Both the position numbers and the translations under genes were made by a program. Below are positions 47,958 through 57,430 of a DNA stretch of 64,000 nt, piece by piece. Every line of letters begins with the position of its first letter. Position 1 is the stretch's first letter. Source of the DNA: Paeniglutamicibacter psychrophenolicus (GTDB lineage: Bacteria; Actinomycetota; Actinomycetes; Actinomycetales; Micrococcaceae); contig NZ_JAUSSH010000017.1 of the NCBI RefSeq assembly GCF_030812255.1, positions 41,945 to 105,944 of the forward strand, read 5' to 3'. Below the pieces are notes generated by a model that saw only the letters and a program-made list of their open reading frames with translations, was not told where the DNA came from and ran no database searches.

Positions 47958-48656
47958 CTAGGCGTCGACGACCTCGGTGTTTTCGTGGCGTGCCGGGGCA
48001 AAGCGGTAGCCGACGTTGCGCACCGTGCCGATGAGCTGTTCGTGGTCGGTGCCCAGCTTGGCGCGCAGCCGGCGCACGTGCACATCCACGGTGCGGGTGC
48101 CCCCGTAGTAGTCGTAGCCCCAGACCTCGTGCAGCAGTTGCTCGCGGGTGAAGACCCGTCCCGGATGCGCCGCCAGGTACTTGAGCAGCTCGAATTCCTT
48201 GTAGGTGAGGTTCAGCGGGGTGCCGTGGACCTTGGCGGTGTAGCTGGCCTCGTCGATGATGACCCCGGCGGCGCGGATGGGTGCGCCGGCGGTTCCCGCG
48301 GCGGGTGCCGAGCGGGCGATCGCCAGGCGCAGCCGCGCCTCCACCTCGGCGGGCCCGGCGGTGTCCAGCAGCACGTCGTCGACCTGCCAGGACGCGGAGA
48401 TCGCCGCCATCCCGCCCTCGGTGAGCACCAGCAGCAGCGGGGCCGAGACGCCGGTGGTGCGCAACAGCTGGCACAGCGTGCGGGAGCCGGCCAGGTCCTT
48501 GCGCCCGTCCACCAGCACGACCTCGGCACTGTCGGAGGCCAGCAGCGCGGAGCCGGAGGCCGGCAGGACGCGGATTTGGTGGGAGAGCAGCTCCAGCGAC
48601 GGGACAATCTGGGCCGAGGTGCCGGGGGTGTTGGTCAGCAGCGCGATGATCGCCAT
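47958..48656 (-). CDS. Winged-helix response regulator (GlnR/orphan OmpR type)
   Basis: A 232-residue regulator with a receiver-like domain (about 1-120) and an OmpR-type winged helix (about 138-225). The DNA-binding part reads [24 protein letters not shown] and [13 protein letters not shown]. The receiver keeps one Asp in [12 protein letters not shown] but lacks the usual acidic triad, as in orphan GlnR. Gene order with mshD matches Rv0818-Rv0819, and GlnR in actinobacteria governs nitrogen genes. AGGGGAGGT precedes the ATG. The product name is likely rather than proven. Confidence 0.88.
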   Translation of the reverse strand: MAIIALLTNTPGTSAQIVPSLELLSHQIRVLPASGSALLASDSAEVVLVDGRKDLAGSRTLCQLLRTTGVSAPLLLVLTEGGMAAISASWQVDDVLLDTAGPAEVEARLRLAIARSAPAAGTAGAPIRAAGVIIDEASYTAKVHGTPLNLTYKEFELLKYLAAHPGRVFTREQLLHEVWGYDYYGGTRTVDVHVRRLRAKLGTDHEQLIGTVRNVGYRFAPARHENTEVVDA

Positions 48657-48851
48657 CGGGACCTCCCCTGTGCTTGGGTTGCCGCTTCTCCCCGTGCGGC
48701 GCCGCCTGCGCGGCGCACCGGGGGGCAAACGGTGCTTACAACATGAAGTATAGATTGCGCCGGGTTTCGAACATGTTTCGGTCCGCGCAACACGCCCAGC
48801 GCACCGGTGCCCGAATGGGGCCCCGGGGGTGGTTAAGGCAGGATGTAACCT

Positions 48852-49601
48852 GTGAGACTCAAAGTTTTGGCCACCGGAACCATTGCCCTGGCACTGCTCG
48901 TGACGGCCAGCTACCTGCCCGGCCAGCTGGAAGGCGCGACCAACTGGCCGCTGGCCGCCGTGACCCTGGTGCTGATTGCCGCCTTCGCGCTCGGCTGGCC
49001 GCGGCTGATGAAGCTCTCGGCGCCGCTGCCGGTGTCCGTGGTGATTTTCCTGGTGGGAGCCGGTTCGACGGTGCTGGGCCTGTGGGCACCTCCGCGCCCC
49101 TCGCTGGGATGGGTGGCACCGGCCCTGGCGGCCGGCGTCATCCTGGTGTTCCTCACCCAGCTGGTGCGCGGCACCGATGCCACCAAGCGCCTGGAATCGG
49201 CCGCCGTGGGCATGCTCGGCCTGCTCGTCGCCGCCTTCGGCTCCGGCTGGGCGGTGCTGGGCACCGAACCGGCATGGCGCTCGGTGGCGCTGATGGCCGG
49301 GATCAGCATCCTGGCCGCCGCGGTGCCAGGGGTGCTGCGTTTGCCGGACCGCATCGTCTTCCCGCTGGGGTTCGTGCTGGCCGTGCTGGCCGGCGGGGCC
49401 GCGAGCATGCTGCACCCGGCGGTCCAGCTGGCCCCGGCGCTGGTGCTGGGCGCCGCGTGCGGGCTGGTGGTCGTCGGCTCGCGGGCCATGCTGGTCTCCC
49501 TGGGCGGACCCACGGGAACCGTGCAGATGGCGGCCGCGGCGCTGGCACCGCTGCTGGTGTGCGGATCGGTCACCTGGTACGTGTTGCTGCTGCTGCTCTA
49601 G
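48852..49601 (+). CDS. Hypothetical multi-helix membrane protein
   Basis: A 249-residue protein made almost entirely of hydrophobic helices (about seven to eight) with short loops and no soluble domain or signature I recognise. The GTG start has no convincing ribosome site. It is divergent from the glnR-like gene and leads a run of conserved genes: a 38-aa peptide, the FABP-like gene and ygfZ. It could be a permease. Confidence 0.72.
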   Translation: MRLKVLATGTIALALLVTASYLPGQLEGATNWPLAAVTLVLIAAFALGWPRLMKLSAPLPVSVVIFLVGAGSTVLGLWAPPRPSLGWVAPALAAGVILVFLTQLVRGTDATKRLESAAVGMLGLLVAAFGSGWAVLGTEPAWRSVALMAGISILAAAVPGVLRLPDRIVFPLGFVLAVLAGGAASMLHPAVQLAPALVLGAACGLVVVGSRAMLVSLGGPTGTVQMAAAALAPLLVCGSVTWYVLLLLL

Positions 49602-49682
49602 CGGCTGCGGCGTGTCGCACCCAATGCGTGGCTGGCGTCATGAAAGAGGCAACCGGCGGCCCGAACCGGTTAGGATGGTGCC

Positions 49683-49799
49683 ATGAACGAATACCTTGGA
49701 CTTGAAATCTTCTTCCTCTCCCTGCTGACCCTCGCGGGCCTGGGCATGGCCGGCTTCGCCGGGCTCGTGGTTGCGCGCCTCTTCAAGGGCCAGAAGTAA
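49683..49799 (+). CDS. 38-residue single-helix membrane peptide
   Basis: A short ORF from ATG 49683 to TAA 49799. The peptide starts MNEYLGLEIFFLSLLTLAGL, is one hydrophobic helix and ends with basic ARLFKGQK. A TAGGAT box lies six bases before the ATG, so it looks like a leaderless gene. It lies 30 bases before the FABP-like gene. Its regular topology and clean start support it being real. No function is known. Confidence 0.6.
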   Translation: MNEYLGLEIFFLSLLTLAGLGMAGFAGLVVARLFKGQK

Positions 49800-49829
49800 C
49801 CTACCCCCGGCAGCAAAGAAGCACACACG

Positions 49830-50429
49830 ATGGCCATTGAGATTCCCACCGACCTGACCCCCGAACTGGTGCCGCTGTCGTGGCTGATCGGATCCTGGGA
49901 AGGGACCGGCCGCCTCGGCGAAGGCGAGGTCGACGACGAACACTTCTTCCAGCGCGTGAGCTTCACCCAGAACGGCTTGCCGTTCCTGGAATACCGGTCC
50001 GAAACCTGGCTCACCGACGAGCAGGGCAACACGTTGCGCCCGCTCACGGTGGAGACCGGGTTCTGGTCCCTGGAACGCCCCATGGTCGAAGCGGACCTCG
50101 GCCCGGGCATGGTGCCCGGCGACGTGGTGCCGGCACTTCGCTCGGCGCAGGACGTCGAGGAGCTGCGCACCGATGAGGGCGGGTTCAAGATCCAGGCCAA
50201 TATCGCGCACCCCGGGGCGATCTCCGAACTCTACTACGGCGTCATCAAGGGCCCGCAGATCCACCTGGCCACGGACCTGGTGATGCGCGGCACCAACGCC
50301 AAGGACTACGCCTCGGCCACCCGCATCTACGGGCTGGTCAACGGGGACCTGTTCTGGCGCTGGGACGTATCCACCGGCGGCAACGACCTGAAGGCCCACG
50401 CGTCGGCCGCCCTCAAGAAACAGGGATGA
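49830..50429 (+). CDS. FABP-like heme-binding protein (nitrobindin family)
   Basis: A 199-residue beta-barrel of the DUF1794/nitrobindin family. The N-terminal GSWEGTGRLGEGE motif near residue 20 (GxWxGxG) is diagnostic, and the C-terminal strands read NGDLFWRWDVSTGGNDLK. Members bind heme at the open end of a lipocalin-like barrel and are thought to detoxify peroxynitrite or NO. It is followed by ygfZ with a four-base ATGA overlap, as with mycobacterial Rv0813c and neighbours. Confidence 0.92.
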   Translation: MAIEIPTDLTPELVPLSWLIGSWEGTGRLGEGEVDDEHFFQRVSFTQNGLPFLEYRSETWLTDEQGNTLRPLTVETGFWSLERPMVEADLGPGMVPGDVVPALRSAQDVEELRTDEGGFKIQANIAHPGAISELYYGVIKGPQIHLATDLVMRGTNAKDYASATRIYGLVNGDLFWRWDVSTGGNDLKAHASAALKKQG

Positions 50430-51502
50430 CCATGGCGAATTCGCCGTTACTGTCACGACCCGGCGCAGTCGCCGGTGCAGGGATCGACGCGGGCACCGCC
50501 GCACACTACGGGGAATTGAACAAGGAACAACGCGCGCTGTCCAACGGCGCCGCGGTGGCCGACATGTCCCACTTCGAGGTGGTGACCCTCGCCGGCGAGG
50601 ACCGATTGACCTGGCTCAACACGCTCTCCAGCCAGGCGCTGACCGGGCTGCGTCCGGGACAAAGCACCCAGACGCTGCTGCTCACCGTGCAGGGCCGCAT
50701 CGAATTCGACATCCGCGTGCTGGCCGATACGGACAAGCTCTGGCTGCTGGTGGAACCGGGCCAGGCCGAGCCGCTGGCCGCGTTCCTGAACCGGATGCGC
50801 TTCATGCTGCGCGTGGAAATCACCGACGTCTCGGAGCGGTTCGCGATCCTCGGGGCGTGCGCGGCGCAGCCTTCACTGGAAAAGTACCCGGTGTGGGTCG
50901 ATCCGTGGCCCGGGGTCACCGAGGGCGGCTACGCCTACTCCGCGCCCGAGCACCCCGGTGCCGAGCGCCCGTGGTTCGAATACATCGTGCCGGCCGACGA
51001 GCTGGAAACCGCCGTCGGGCAGACGCCGCTGGCCGGGATGCTCGCGGTGGAGGCGCTGCGCATCGCCGCCTGGCGCCCGCGCTTCGGCTTCGACACCGAC
51101 GAGAAGACCATCCCGCAGGAACTCGACCTGCTGCGCACCGCGGTGCACCTGGACAAGGGCTGCTACAAGGGCCAGGAAACCGTGGCCCGCGTGCACAACA
51201 TCGGCCGGCCGCCGCGCCGCCTGGTGTTCCTGCAGCTGGACGGCTCGATGCACACGCTGCCCGCCCTCGGCTCCGAGGTCCGCATCGGGGAGAAATCCGT
51301 GGGCACGCTGACCTCGGTGGCTTCGCACTTCGAGGCCGGCCCCATCGGCCTGGCCCTGATCAAGCGCAACATCGACCCGGACACCGACGTCGAGGTCGTC
51401 GACGGCGACGAGCACTACGCCGCGAAGCAGGAGACCATCGTGAGCCCGGACGCCGGGCAGACCGCCGGGCGCTTCACCGGGTTCCTGCGCACCCCGCACT
51501 AA
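50426..51502 (+). CDS. ygfZ: YgfZ/GcvT folate-binding protein
   Basis: A 358-residue tetrahydrofolate-binding protein related to GcvT and used in iron-sulfur cluster repair. The diagnostic DKGCYKGQETVARVHNIG motif is near residue 247, with the conserved Cys of K-G-C-x-x-G-Q. Its start overlaps the FABP stop (ATGA), so the two are co-translated. It ends before a GC-rich hairpin and a minisatellite. Confidence 0.94.
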   Translation: MTMANSPLLSRPGAVAGAGIDAGTAAHYGELNKEQRALSNGAAVADMSHFEVVTLAGEDRLTWLNTLSSQALTGLRPGQSTQTLLLTVQGRIEFDIRVLADTDKLWLLVEPGQAEPLAAFLNRMRFMLRVEITDVSERFAILGACAAQPSLEKYPVWVDPWPGVTEGGYAYSAPEHPGAERPWFEYIVPADELETAVGQTPLAGMLAVEALRIAAWRPRFGFDTDEKTIPQELDLLRTAVHLDKGCYKGQETVARVHNIGRPPRRLVFLQLDGSMHTLPALGSEVRIGEKSVGTLTSVASHFEAGPIGLALIKRNIDPDTDVEVVDGDEHYAAKQETIVSPDAGQTAGRFTGFLRTPH

Positions 51503-51551
51503 GCTGAAAACCGCAGCAAGGGGCGGGAACGCACCGCTTGCGGCACAACCT

Positions 51552-51591
51552 GCACAACGCCCGACCGGGAAATCCTGGTCGGGCGTTGTGC
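51552..51591. terminator. Terminator-like hairpin after ygfZ
   Basis: GCACAACGCCCGACC (51552-51566) pairs perfectly with GGTCGGGCGTTGTGC (51577-51591), with a ten-base loop. No U-tract follows. Confidence 0.75.
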
Positions 51592-51602
51592 ATGGACGGG
51601 CC

Positions 51603-51720
51603 GGCCAAGAAGGCCCCGCGGCCAAGAAGGCCCCGCGGCCAAGAAGGCCCCGCGGCCAAGAAGGCCCCGCGGCCAAGAAGGCCCCGCGGCCAAGAAGGCC
51701 CGCGGCCAAGCCGGCCCCGG
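51603..51720. repeat. 17-bp minisatellite (about seven units)
   Basis: The unit GGCCAAGAAGGCCCCGC occurs five times exactly from 51603, then once with a missing C (51688-51703), then as a degenerate seventh unit (51704-51720). The period of 17 is not a multiple of three, so the repeat does not encode a uniform peptide. It lies between the 3' ends of ygfZ and the GNAT gene. Confidence 0.95.
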
Positions 51721-51724
51721 GCCC

Positions 51725-52453
51725 CTAGAACCCGTTGTGCAGCTTCAGGGTCATCAGCGAGCCGACCAGCTCGAAACCCAGCGAGGTGGCCAGCGCGTTG
51801 GCGGCATCCTGCCCCTCCTTGATCCGCGCCTGCGGGACCAGGCCCTCGGACAATGCGTCGTCCACGGCCAGCGCCGCGGCATACCGGCCCAGCCCGTGGC
51901 CGCGCAGCCCCGGCGCCGTGAGCACCGTGGTGTCGGCCAGCAACCCGCCCGGCGCCCAGTAGCCGGCCCCGGCCACCGGGTCCTCCCGGGTGTCGGAAAA
52001 CAGCACGAAGCATTGGTCCCAGCCGGCCAGTTCGGTGGAGGAGGCATCGTCGCGCGGGCTCTGCTCGCGCAGCTGGGCCAGGTCCTCCGCGTCGACGGAG
52101 ACCGTGATGTGTTCCGAGTCCACGATCTCGAACGGGGCGTCCAGGTAGGTCAGCGCGTCCACGCCCAGCGAGCGGACCGAGGGGGCCAGCCCGGAGGCAT
52201 GCAGCAGGCCCAGCAGCGCCCGGTCATCGACGAAGCGCTGGTCCCCGGCATCGCGCAGCAGCGGCAGGATGTCCGCCGGGGCGCGGACCACCTGGTGGTC
52301 GCCCAGGTGCAGCACCTCCACGCGGTCGCTGCCCGGCGCGGGGACGAACAGGCTCACCGGCGGGCGGTCGGGTTGCAGCGCGGAGTCGGGCACGGAAAAT
52401 TCGCGTGCCCAGGACAGCGCAACGATGGCACGGGTGCCGAATTCAAGATTCAC
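51725..52453 (-). CDS. GNAT family N-acetyltransferase
   Basis: A 242-residue protein whose C-terminal part is a GNAT domain: acetyl-CoA loop GLRGHGLGRYAAALAVDDAL near residue 190 and AANALATSLGFELVG near 220. The first half has no recognised motif. The GTG at 52453 is chosen because a TAGGCT box lies seven bases before it; the frame extends to 52546. Substrate unknown. Its stop touches the minisatellite. Confidence 0.8.
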   Translation of the reverse strand: MNLEFGTRAIVALSWAREFSVPDSALQPDRPPVSLFVPAPGSDRVEVLHLGDHQVVRAPADILPLLRDAGDQRFVDDRALLGLLHASGLAPSVRSLGVDALTYLDAPFEIVDSEHITVSVDAEDLAQLREQSPRDDASSTELAGWDQCFVLFSDTREDPVAGAGYWAPGGLLADTTVLTAPGLRGHGLGRYAAALAVDDALSEGLVPQARIKEGQDAANALATSLGFELVGSLMTLKLHNGF

Positions 52454-52545
52454 GTTTTCGAGCCTAATGCAGGTGAAGGGCCGCGGACGCCGCCGGAGGC
52501 GCGCAAAACGCCTCGGCGTTGCGCCGCAGCCGCCGGCCGGGCGCA

Positions 52546-53574
52546 TCAGCCGAAGAGGATCCGCGCCTCGTCGTAGCGGTCCTGCGGAACGCGCTTGAGG
52601 TTGTTCAGCGCCGCCTGGAACGGCACCCGGTTGATCTTGGTGCCGCGCAGCGAGACCATCGAGCCCCAGGCCGCATCGGCCACCGAATCCACCGCCGCCA
52701 TCCCCAGCCGGGTGGCCAGCACCCGGTCGAAGGCGCTGGGCACCCCGCCGCGCTGGATGTGCCCGAGCACCGTGGCCCGGGTCTCGATGCCGGTGGCGTC
52801 CTCGATGAACGGGGCCAGCTGCTCGCCGATGCCGCCCAGGCGGGGACGGCCGAAGGCGTCCAGGCCGCGCTCGGAGAAGGCGCCGTCGGCGCCCTCGGGG
52901 ACGAAGCCCTCGGCCACGACGACCAGCGGGGCGCGCCCGCGGTCGTGCGCCTCGGAAACCCAGGCGTAGATCTGTTCCATGGTGGTGGACTGCTCGGGGA
53001 TCAGGATCGCGTGCGCCCCGGTGGCCATGCCGGCGTGCAATGCCAGCCAGCCCACGTGCCGGCCCATGACCTCGGCGATCATGCAGCGGTGGTGGGATTC
53101 GCCGGTGGTGCGCAGCCGGTCGATGGCCTCCACGGCGATCTGGTTGGCGGTGTCGAAGCCGAAGGTGTAGTCGGTGGCGTCCAGGTCGTTGTCGATGGTC
53201 TTGGGCACCCCGACGATCTTCAGCCCGGCGTCGGTGAGCCGCTTGGCCCCGGCCAGGGTGCCCTCGCCGCCGATGGCGATCAACGCGTCCACGCCCAGGC
53301 GCCCCAGCGTGGCGGCAATGTTCGCGGCCCCGCCGTTTTCGCCCTCGAAGGCGTTGGTGCGCGAGGTGCCCAGGATGGTGCCGCCCTGCTTGGAGATGCC
53401 GCGGACCGCGTGGCGGGGAAGTTCGATGACGTCCCCGTCCTTGACCCCGCGCCAGCCGTCGCGGAAGCCGACGAATTCATGGTCGTAGCTCTTGATGCCG
53501 TTCAGGACGGCTCCGCGGATGACGGCGTTCAATCCGGGGCAGTCCCCGCCGCTGGTCATGATCCCGATGCGCAT
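52546..53574 (-). CDS. pfkA: 6-phosphofructokinase
   Basis: A 342-residue phosphofructokinase of glycolysis. The substrate/nucleotide loop TSGGDCPGLNAVIRG is at residues about 8-22 and GGEGTLAGAKRL near 100 has Gly where pyrophosphate-dependent enzymes have Asp, so an ATP-dependent enzyme is predicted. TIDNDLDATDYTFGFDTA is the catalytic block. The ATG at 53574 (MRIGIMTSGG) is chosen; a GTG lies two codons upstream. It is alone, between the GNAT gene and the PspC group. Confidence 0.94.
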   Translation of the reverse strand: MRIGIMTSGGDCPGLNAVIRGAVLNGIKSYDHEFVGFRDGWRGVKDGDVIELPRHAVRGISKQGGTILGTSRTNAFEGENGGAANIAATLGRLGVDALIAIGGEGTLAGAKRLTDAGLKIVGVPKTIDNDLDATDYTFGFDTANQIAVEAIDRLRTTGESHHRCMIAEVMGRHVGWLALHAGMATGAHAILIPEQSTTMEQIYAWVSEAHDRGRAPLVVVAEGFVPEGADGAFSERGLDAFGRPRLGGIGEQLAPFIEDATGIETRATVLGHIQRGGVPSAFDRVLATRLGMAAVDSVADAAWGSMVSLRGTKINRVPFQAALNNLKRVPQDRYDEARILFG

Positions 53575-53760
53575 GCTCACTCGATTCTTTTCCGTGCTCG
53601 ATCACCCACGATGGACCTGCCTTCGGTCCGGGCGTTGTGTTGGAGCGCGACGTTGAGCTCGCCGAGAACAAGTGTAGCCAAGCAACACTTGTGATGACCA
53701 ACACCGCGTCAGCCGCAGGGTCCCTGCATGACGCCGCCGCGGCGCCTGCCGGACGCGCCG

Positions 53761-53805
53761 CGGGCCATGCCGCACGGAGGGGGTTCTCCTCGGCGGCATG
53801 GCCCG
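53761..53805 (-). terminator. Terminator of the pspC operon
   Basis: CGGGCCATGCCGC (53761-53773) pairs perfectly with GCGGCATGGCCCG (53793-53805). It lies 23 bases beyond the end of the minus-strand PspC gene at 53829. Confidence 0.7.
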
Positions 53806-53828
53806 GGGGCAATGCATGGGGGAAAGCG

Positions 53829-54092
53829 TCAGCGCACGGAGCGGATCAGCTTCTGCAGGGCGATCGTGTCGTCCTGGTTGGGGATCAGCAGCCAGGCGAT
53901 GACGTAGGCGCCGATGCCGAAGACCGGCAGCAGGAAGCTGAGCAGCACCCCGATCCGCACCAGGGTGACGTCCCAGCCGAACTTGTCGGCGATGCCGCCG
54001 GCGATCCCGCCGACCAGGCGCTTGGGGCCACGGCGGAGCGGGATTGAGCGAAGGGAATTGAAAAAGGTGTCCATGGTGTCAAAGTCTTTCAT
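53829..54092 (-). CDS. PspC domain protein (small)
   Basis: An 87-residue protein consisting of one PspC domain: RGPKRLVGGIAGGIADKFGWDVTLVRIG with a following helix pair and AWLLIP near residue 67. PspC domains act in phage-shock/envelope-stress control at the membrane. A start at the second ATG (54074) is possible. It is the last gene of the minus-strand part of the divergent PspC locus. Confidence 0.88.
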   Translation of the reverse strand: MKDFDTMDTFFNSLRSIPLRRGPKRLVGGIAGGIADKFGWDVTLVRIGVLLSFLLPVFGIGAYVIAWLLIPNQDDTIALQKLIRSVR

Positions 54093-54143
54093 GTGGATCG
54101 CGGTTTGTGGGTGCGGGAGCGGATTTTGCCCCTCCGGGTTTTA

Positions 54144-54371
54144 CTACCGGGAGCGGCGGGCGGCCATGATCCCGGCGATGACCAGGATCAGCCCGGCCCC
54201 GGCCACCAGCCCGATGAACAGCAGCGGCGCGCTGATCTGGAAGCTGAGCAGCAGCCCGGCCAGCAGCGCGATGCCGATGGCCAGCAGGATCAGGCCGAAG
54301 ACCAGGGTGCCGGTGGGGAAAGCCGGCGCCTCTTCGGCGGGGCTGGAGGGTTGTGCGGTGTGCTGGCTCAT
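54144..54371 (-). CDS. Small membrane protein in the PspC locus
   Basis: A 75-residue protein with a Ser/Pro/Glu-rich start (about 20 residues) and two hydrophobic helices separated by a short QISAP turn, ending with RRSR. Its start overlaps the stop of the large PspC gene by four bases (ATGA). No family name is recognised. Confidence 0.72.
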   Translation of the reverse strand: MSQHTAQPSSPAEEAPAFPTGTLVFGLILLAIGIALLAGLLLSFQISAPLLFIGLVAGAGLILVIAGIMAARRSR

Positions 54372-56029
54372 GGTGCAACCTCTGCCTTCTCTACGTTGAT
54401 TTCGATGCTGCTGAATGCCCCGTCGATCTGCAGGCGCAGTTCGGGGCCGCCGAGCCCGGCATTCAGGACCGTGCTTCCATTGCGGATTTCGGCGGTGGCG
54501 CCATTGATCCGTTGGGATCCGAAGGCGCTTTGCGAGTCGATGACCACCGGGATGTTGTCCGGCACGATCAACTTCGTGGAGGAGAAGACGTTGTCGATCC
54601 GCACCGTGGTGTCCGAGGTGATCGTGGAGTAGGACCGCAGGTCCAGTTCCCCGGAGTGGAAGACGTTGGTGGTGCCGGAGCCATCGGTGGTGGTGATGCC
54701 GCGGAACGAGGAGATCGGCCCGGAGTCGCGCAGCGATCCGCCGCCCCAGACCAGGGCGAAGACCAGGGCGACGATGCCGAACCCGACCAGGGCCCCGCCG
54801 GTGCGGTTGCCCAGCGCCGCCCCGATGACTCCCAGGGCGATGATGATCAGTGCCACCGCGAATCCCACGGCCAGCGGGCTGGCCGGCACCTGGAGCATGC
54901 CCAGGTGTTCGAGCCCCGTGACCAGGGCGAAGGCGAGCACCGCCAGGCCCAGCACGATGGTTGCCACGTAGCCGGGGATGGACCTGCCGCGCACCTGCCG
55001 CGGAGCCTTGCCGGAACCCGGCGCGGGAGAACCCGTTGCCGGCTCGAAGCCCGACGGAGGCGTCGGCCCGGATCCCGAGGGCTGCCCCGCGCGGTGGCCG
55101 GATGGTGCACCGGTCGGGGAGGCGGGGGACTGGGATGTTGGTTGCGGCATGGTTTGCTCCTCCGGGAACGGGCCGTGCCCCGGCACGGCGGCGGTCAATG
55201 GCGTGGTGGGTGCCTCGGATCCCGGGGCACCGGGTCCGGCGGGGTCGCCGTCCGTCCTCCGGGCATCGCCTCCGGCCGGGGTTTGGGCGTCGTCCGCCTC
55301 GGTGGCGTCCGCCTCGGTGGCGTCCGCGTCCGTGGCATCCGGGGCGGGCACATCGTCCGTCGTGGAGTCTTCATCGACGGTGTCCTTGGTTGCGCCTGCC
55401 GTTGTGTGGGAGGCAAAAGCGTCATCGGGCACCGTGCCCGAGGCGGTGGCAGGGGTTGCTTCCCCCGGAAAGGCTCCGGTGGACGCGGCAAAGGACGCCG
55501 TGGGTGCCGCCTGGGAGGCCGGGGCCTGCGGGGCACCGGAACCTGCCGGGTTGCCCGGGGCCGGGCTGTCGGTGCCGGTGGTCCACGATGCGGCGGGTTG
55601 CTTGCCTCCGGCATTTTCGGCAAATCGTCCGCTCCGGGAGAAGACCAGGAAGCAGACGCCCAGGATCACCAGGAGCGTCCAGAACCCGCCGTCCCACCAG
55701 CCAAAGAGTGCCGGGGAGCCGACCGCGCCGATGACGAAGAAGACCAGCGCCCCGCTCATCCCGCTGCTCCAGCGCCCGGCAATGGCCTCCTGCACGTGGA
55801 TCTTCCCGTCGGCCCCGGGCAGCAGGGCCCAGCCGAGGCCATAGACCAGCAATCCCAGCCCGGCCACGAAGCACAGAGCCACGAAGATGCCGCGCACCAG
55901 GATGGGGGCGATGCCGAAGCGCGTCGCCACCCCGGAGGCGACGCCGCCGACCCAGTGGTCCTCGCCGCGCCGCAGCCCCAGTTCTCGTATCCACCGGAAA
56001 AACCCGTGTTCCATCGATGCTTCATTCAT
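54368..56029 (-). CDS. PspC/LiaF-like membrane protein
   Basis: A 553-residue protein with an N-terminal PspC domain (DHWVGGVASGVATRFGIAPI near residue 25), two helices, then a Ser/Thr/Pro/Asp-rich disordered stretch (about 150-330) with repeated TEADA units, four more helices (about 350-440) and a C-terminal beta-rich DUF2154/LiaF-like part (TVRIDNVFSSTKLIVPDNIP). LiaF proteins keep a sensor kinase off until the envelope is damaged. It is divergent from the kinase/regulator pair at 56156, which it probably modulates. Confidence 0.85.
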   Translation of the reverse strand: MNEASMEHGFFRWIRELGLRRGEDHWVGGVASGVATRFGIAPILVRGIFVALCFVAGLGLLVYGLGWALLPGADGKIHVQEAIAGRWSSGMSGALVFFVIGAVGSPALFGWWDGGFWTLLVILGVCFLVFSRSGRFAENAGGKQPAASWTTGTDSPAPGNPAGSGAPQAPASQAAPTASFAASTGAFPGEATPATASGTVPDDAFASHTTAGATKDTVDEDSTTDDVPAPDATDADATEADATEADDAQTPAGGDARRTDGDPAGPGAPGSEAPTTPLTAAVPGHGPFPEEQTMPQPTSQSPASPTGAPSGHRAGQPSGSGPTPPSGFEPATGSPAPGSGKAPRQVRGRSIPGYVATIVLGLAVLAFALVTGLEHLGMLQVPASPLAVGFAVALIIIALGVIGAALGNRTGGALVGFGIVALVFALVWGGGSLRDSGPISSFRGITTTDGSGTTNVFHSGELDLRSYSTITSDTTVRIDNVFSSTKLIVPDNIPVVIDSQSAFGSQRINGATAEIRNGSTVLNAGLGGPELRLQIDGAFSSIEINVEKAEVAP

Positions 56030-56155
56030 GCCTCAATCCTCGCGCCTCGGCTGCACCCCGCGCCATGGGGGTCGCCCCTGGTTGAACCCTGAGCCCGACC
56101 CCGGGATCGGTGGCCAAGGGCCCGTTTGGGGCCCGGGGCATGCTTGGATGGATAC

Positions 56156-57430
56156 ATGAGCCAAACACCCCTGCGTCCCGAGTTGCTGCGCGGACCCACG
56201 CGCATCGTTGCAGGGGTCTGCTCCGGGGTGGCGGCGCACCTGGGCGTGCAGGTGAAATGGGTGCGGATCGGCTTCCTGGCCGCCTGCCTGCTGGCCGGGG
56301 CCGGGGTCGTGCTCTACGCCTGGCTGTGGATCTTCCTGCCCAGTGCCAACGACGCCGAACGCGACGCCGAGCGGCGCAGCGGCACCCGCCGCTTCACCCT
56401 CGCCGAGGAACTGGGCGCCGGCACCCGCGGCACGCCGGATGAACCGGGGGACGGCGCCCGGCAGGCCTCGCTGCGCCAGGTGCTCATCGGCATCGCCCTG
56501 CTGCTGGTGGCGGCGCTGGCCGGTGCGCAGCTGCTCGGGGTGGCGATCCGCTGGAACGTCGTCTGGCCGCTGCTGGTGGTGGTGGCCGGCGCGGTGCTGG
56601 CCTGGACGCAACTGGACGAGGGCGGACGGCAGGACCTGCGCAAGAACACCGGGGCGCTCGGCGCCGCCGGGCTGGCGCGGCTGCTGGTGGGCGTCTCCCT
56701 GGTGGTCGCCGGGGTGCTGCTGCTGCTCAGCGGGGCCGTGGGCCTCAGCTCCCTGCTCTCGGGGCTCGCGGTGGCGGTGGCGGTCATCGCCGGGCTGGCG
56801 CTGGTGCTGCTGCCCTGGGCGCTGCGCTTCTGGCGCGACTTCGTCTCCGAACGCACCAACCGGGTGCGGGCGGCGGAACGCGCGGACATCGCCGCGCACC
56901 TGCACGACTCGGTGCTCCAGACCCTGGCGCTGATCCAGAAACGCGCCGAGGACCCGGCCAAGGTGCTCACCCTGGCCCGCGCCCAGGAACGCGAGCTGCG
57001 CTCCTGGCTGTACGACGAGCACGAGCGCAGCGAGGACGGGATCACCGAGGCGATCCGCACGGCCGCCGGCGAGATCGAGGAACTCTACCTGGTCTCCATC
57101 AACGTGGTGGGCGTCGGGGAGCGCACCGGAGCCCCCGGGCACGAGGCCCTGCTGCAGGCCACCCGGGAGGCCATGGCCAACGCGGCCAAGCACGCCGGCG
57201 GCACCATCTCGGTGTACGTGGAGGCATCCCCCGCCAAGGTCGAGGTGTTTGTGCGCGACCGCGGACCGGGCTTCGACCCCGCCGCGGTCTCCGCGGACCG
57301 GCACGGGGTGCGCGAATCGATCATCGGGCGCATGGAACGCAACGGCGGGAGCGCCCGCATCAAGAGCGACACGGAGGGCACCGAGGTGCATCTGGTGCTG
57401 GAAACGGAAAACGGAGAAGGACATGACTGA
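56156..57430 (+). CDS. PspC-containing sensor histidine kinase
   Basis: A 424-residue kinase. Residues 1-65 form a PspC domain (GPTRIVAGVCSGVAAHLGVQ), followed by membrane helices (about 115-230). The dimerisation motif RADIAAHLHDSVLQTLALIQ places the phospho-His near residue 249, and the ATP lid is REAMANAAKHAGG and VRDRGPGFDP, as in the NarL-partner group (DesK/LiaS/MacS). It overlaps the response regulator gene by eight bases. A sensor of envelope stress is likely. Confidence 0.92.
   Translation: MSQTPLRPELLRGPTRIVAGVCSGVAAHLGVQVKWVRIGFLAACLLAGAGVVLYAWLWIFLPSANDAERDAERRSGTRRFTLAEELGAGTRGTPDEPGDGARQASLRQVLIGIALLLVAALAGAQLLGVAIRWNVVWPLLVVVAGAVLAWTQLDEGGRQDLRKNTGALGAAGLARLLVGVSLVVAGVLLLLSGAVGLSSLLSGLAVAVAVIAGLALVLLPWALRFWRDFVSERTNRVRAAERADIAAHLHDSVLQTLALIQKRAEDPAKVLTLARAQERELRSWLYDEHERSEDGITEAIRTAAGEIEELYLVSINVVGVGERTGAPGHEALLQATREAMANAAKHAGGTISVYVEASPAKVEVFVRDRGPGFDPAAVSADRHGVRESIIGRMERNGGSARIKSDTEGTEVHLVLETENGEGHD

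Noticed and set aside
51603..51720. CRISPR array
   Set aside because: The repeats are directly joined without spacers and no cas genes are near; it is a minisatellite.
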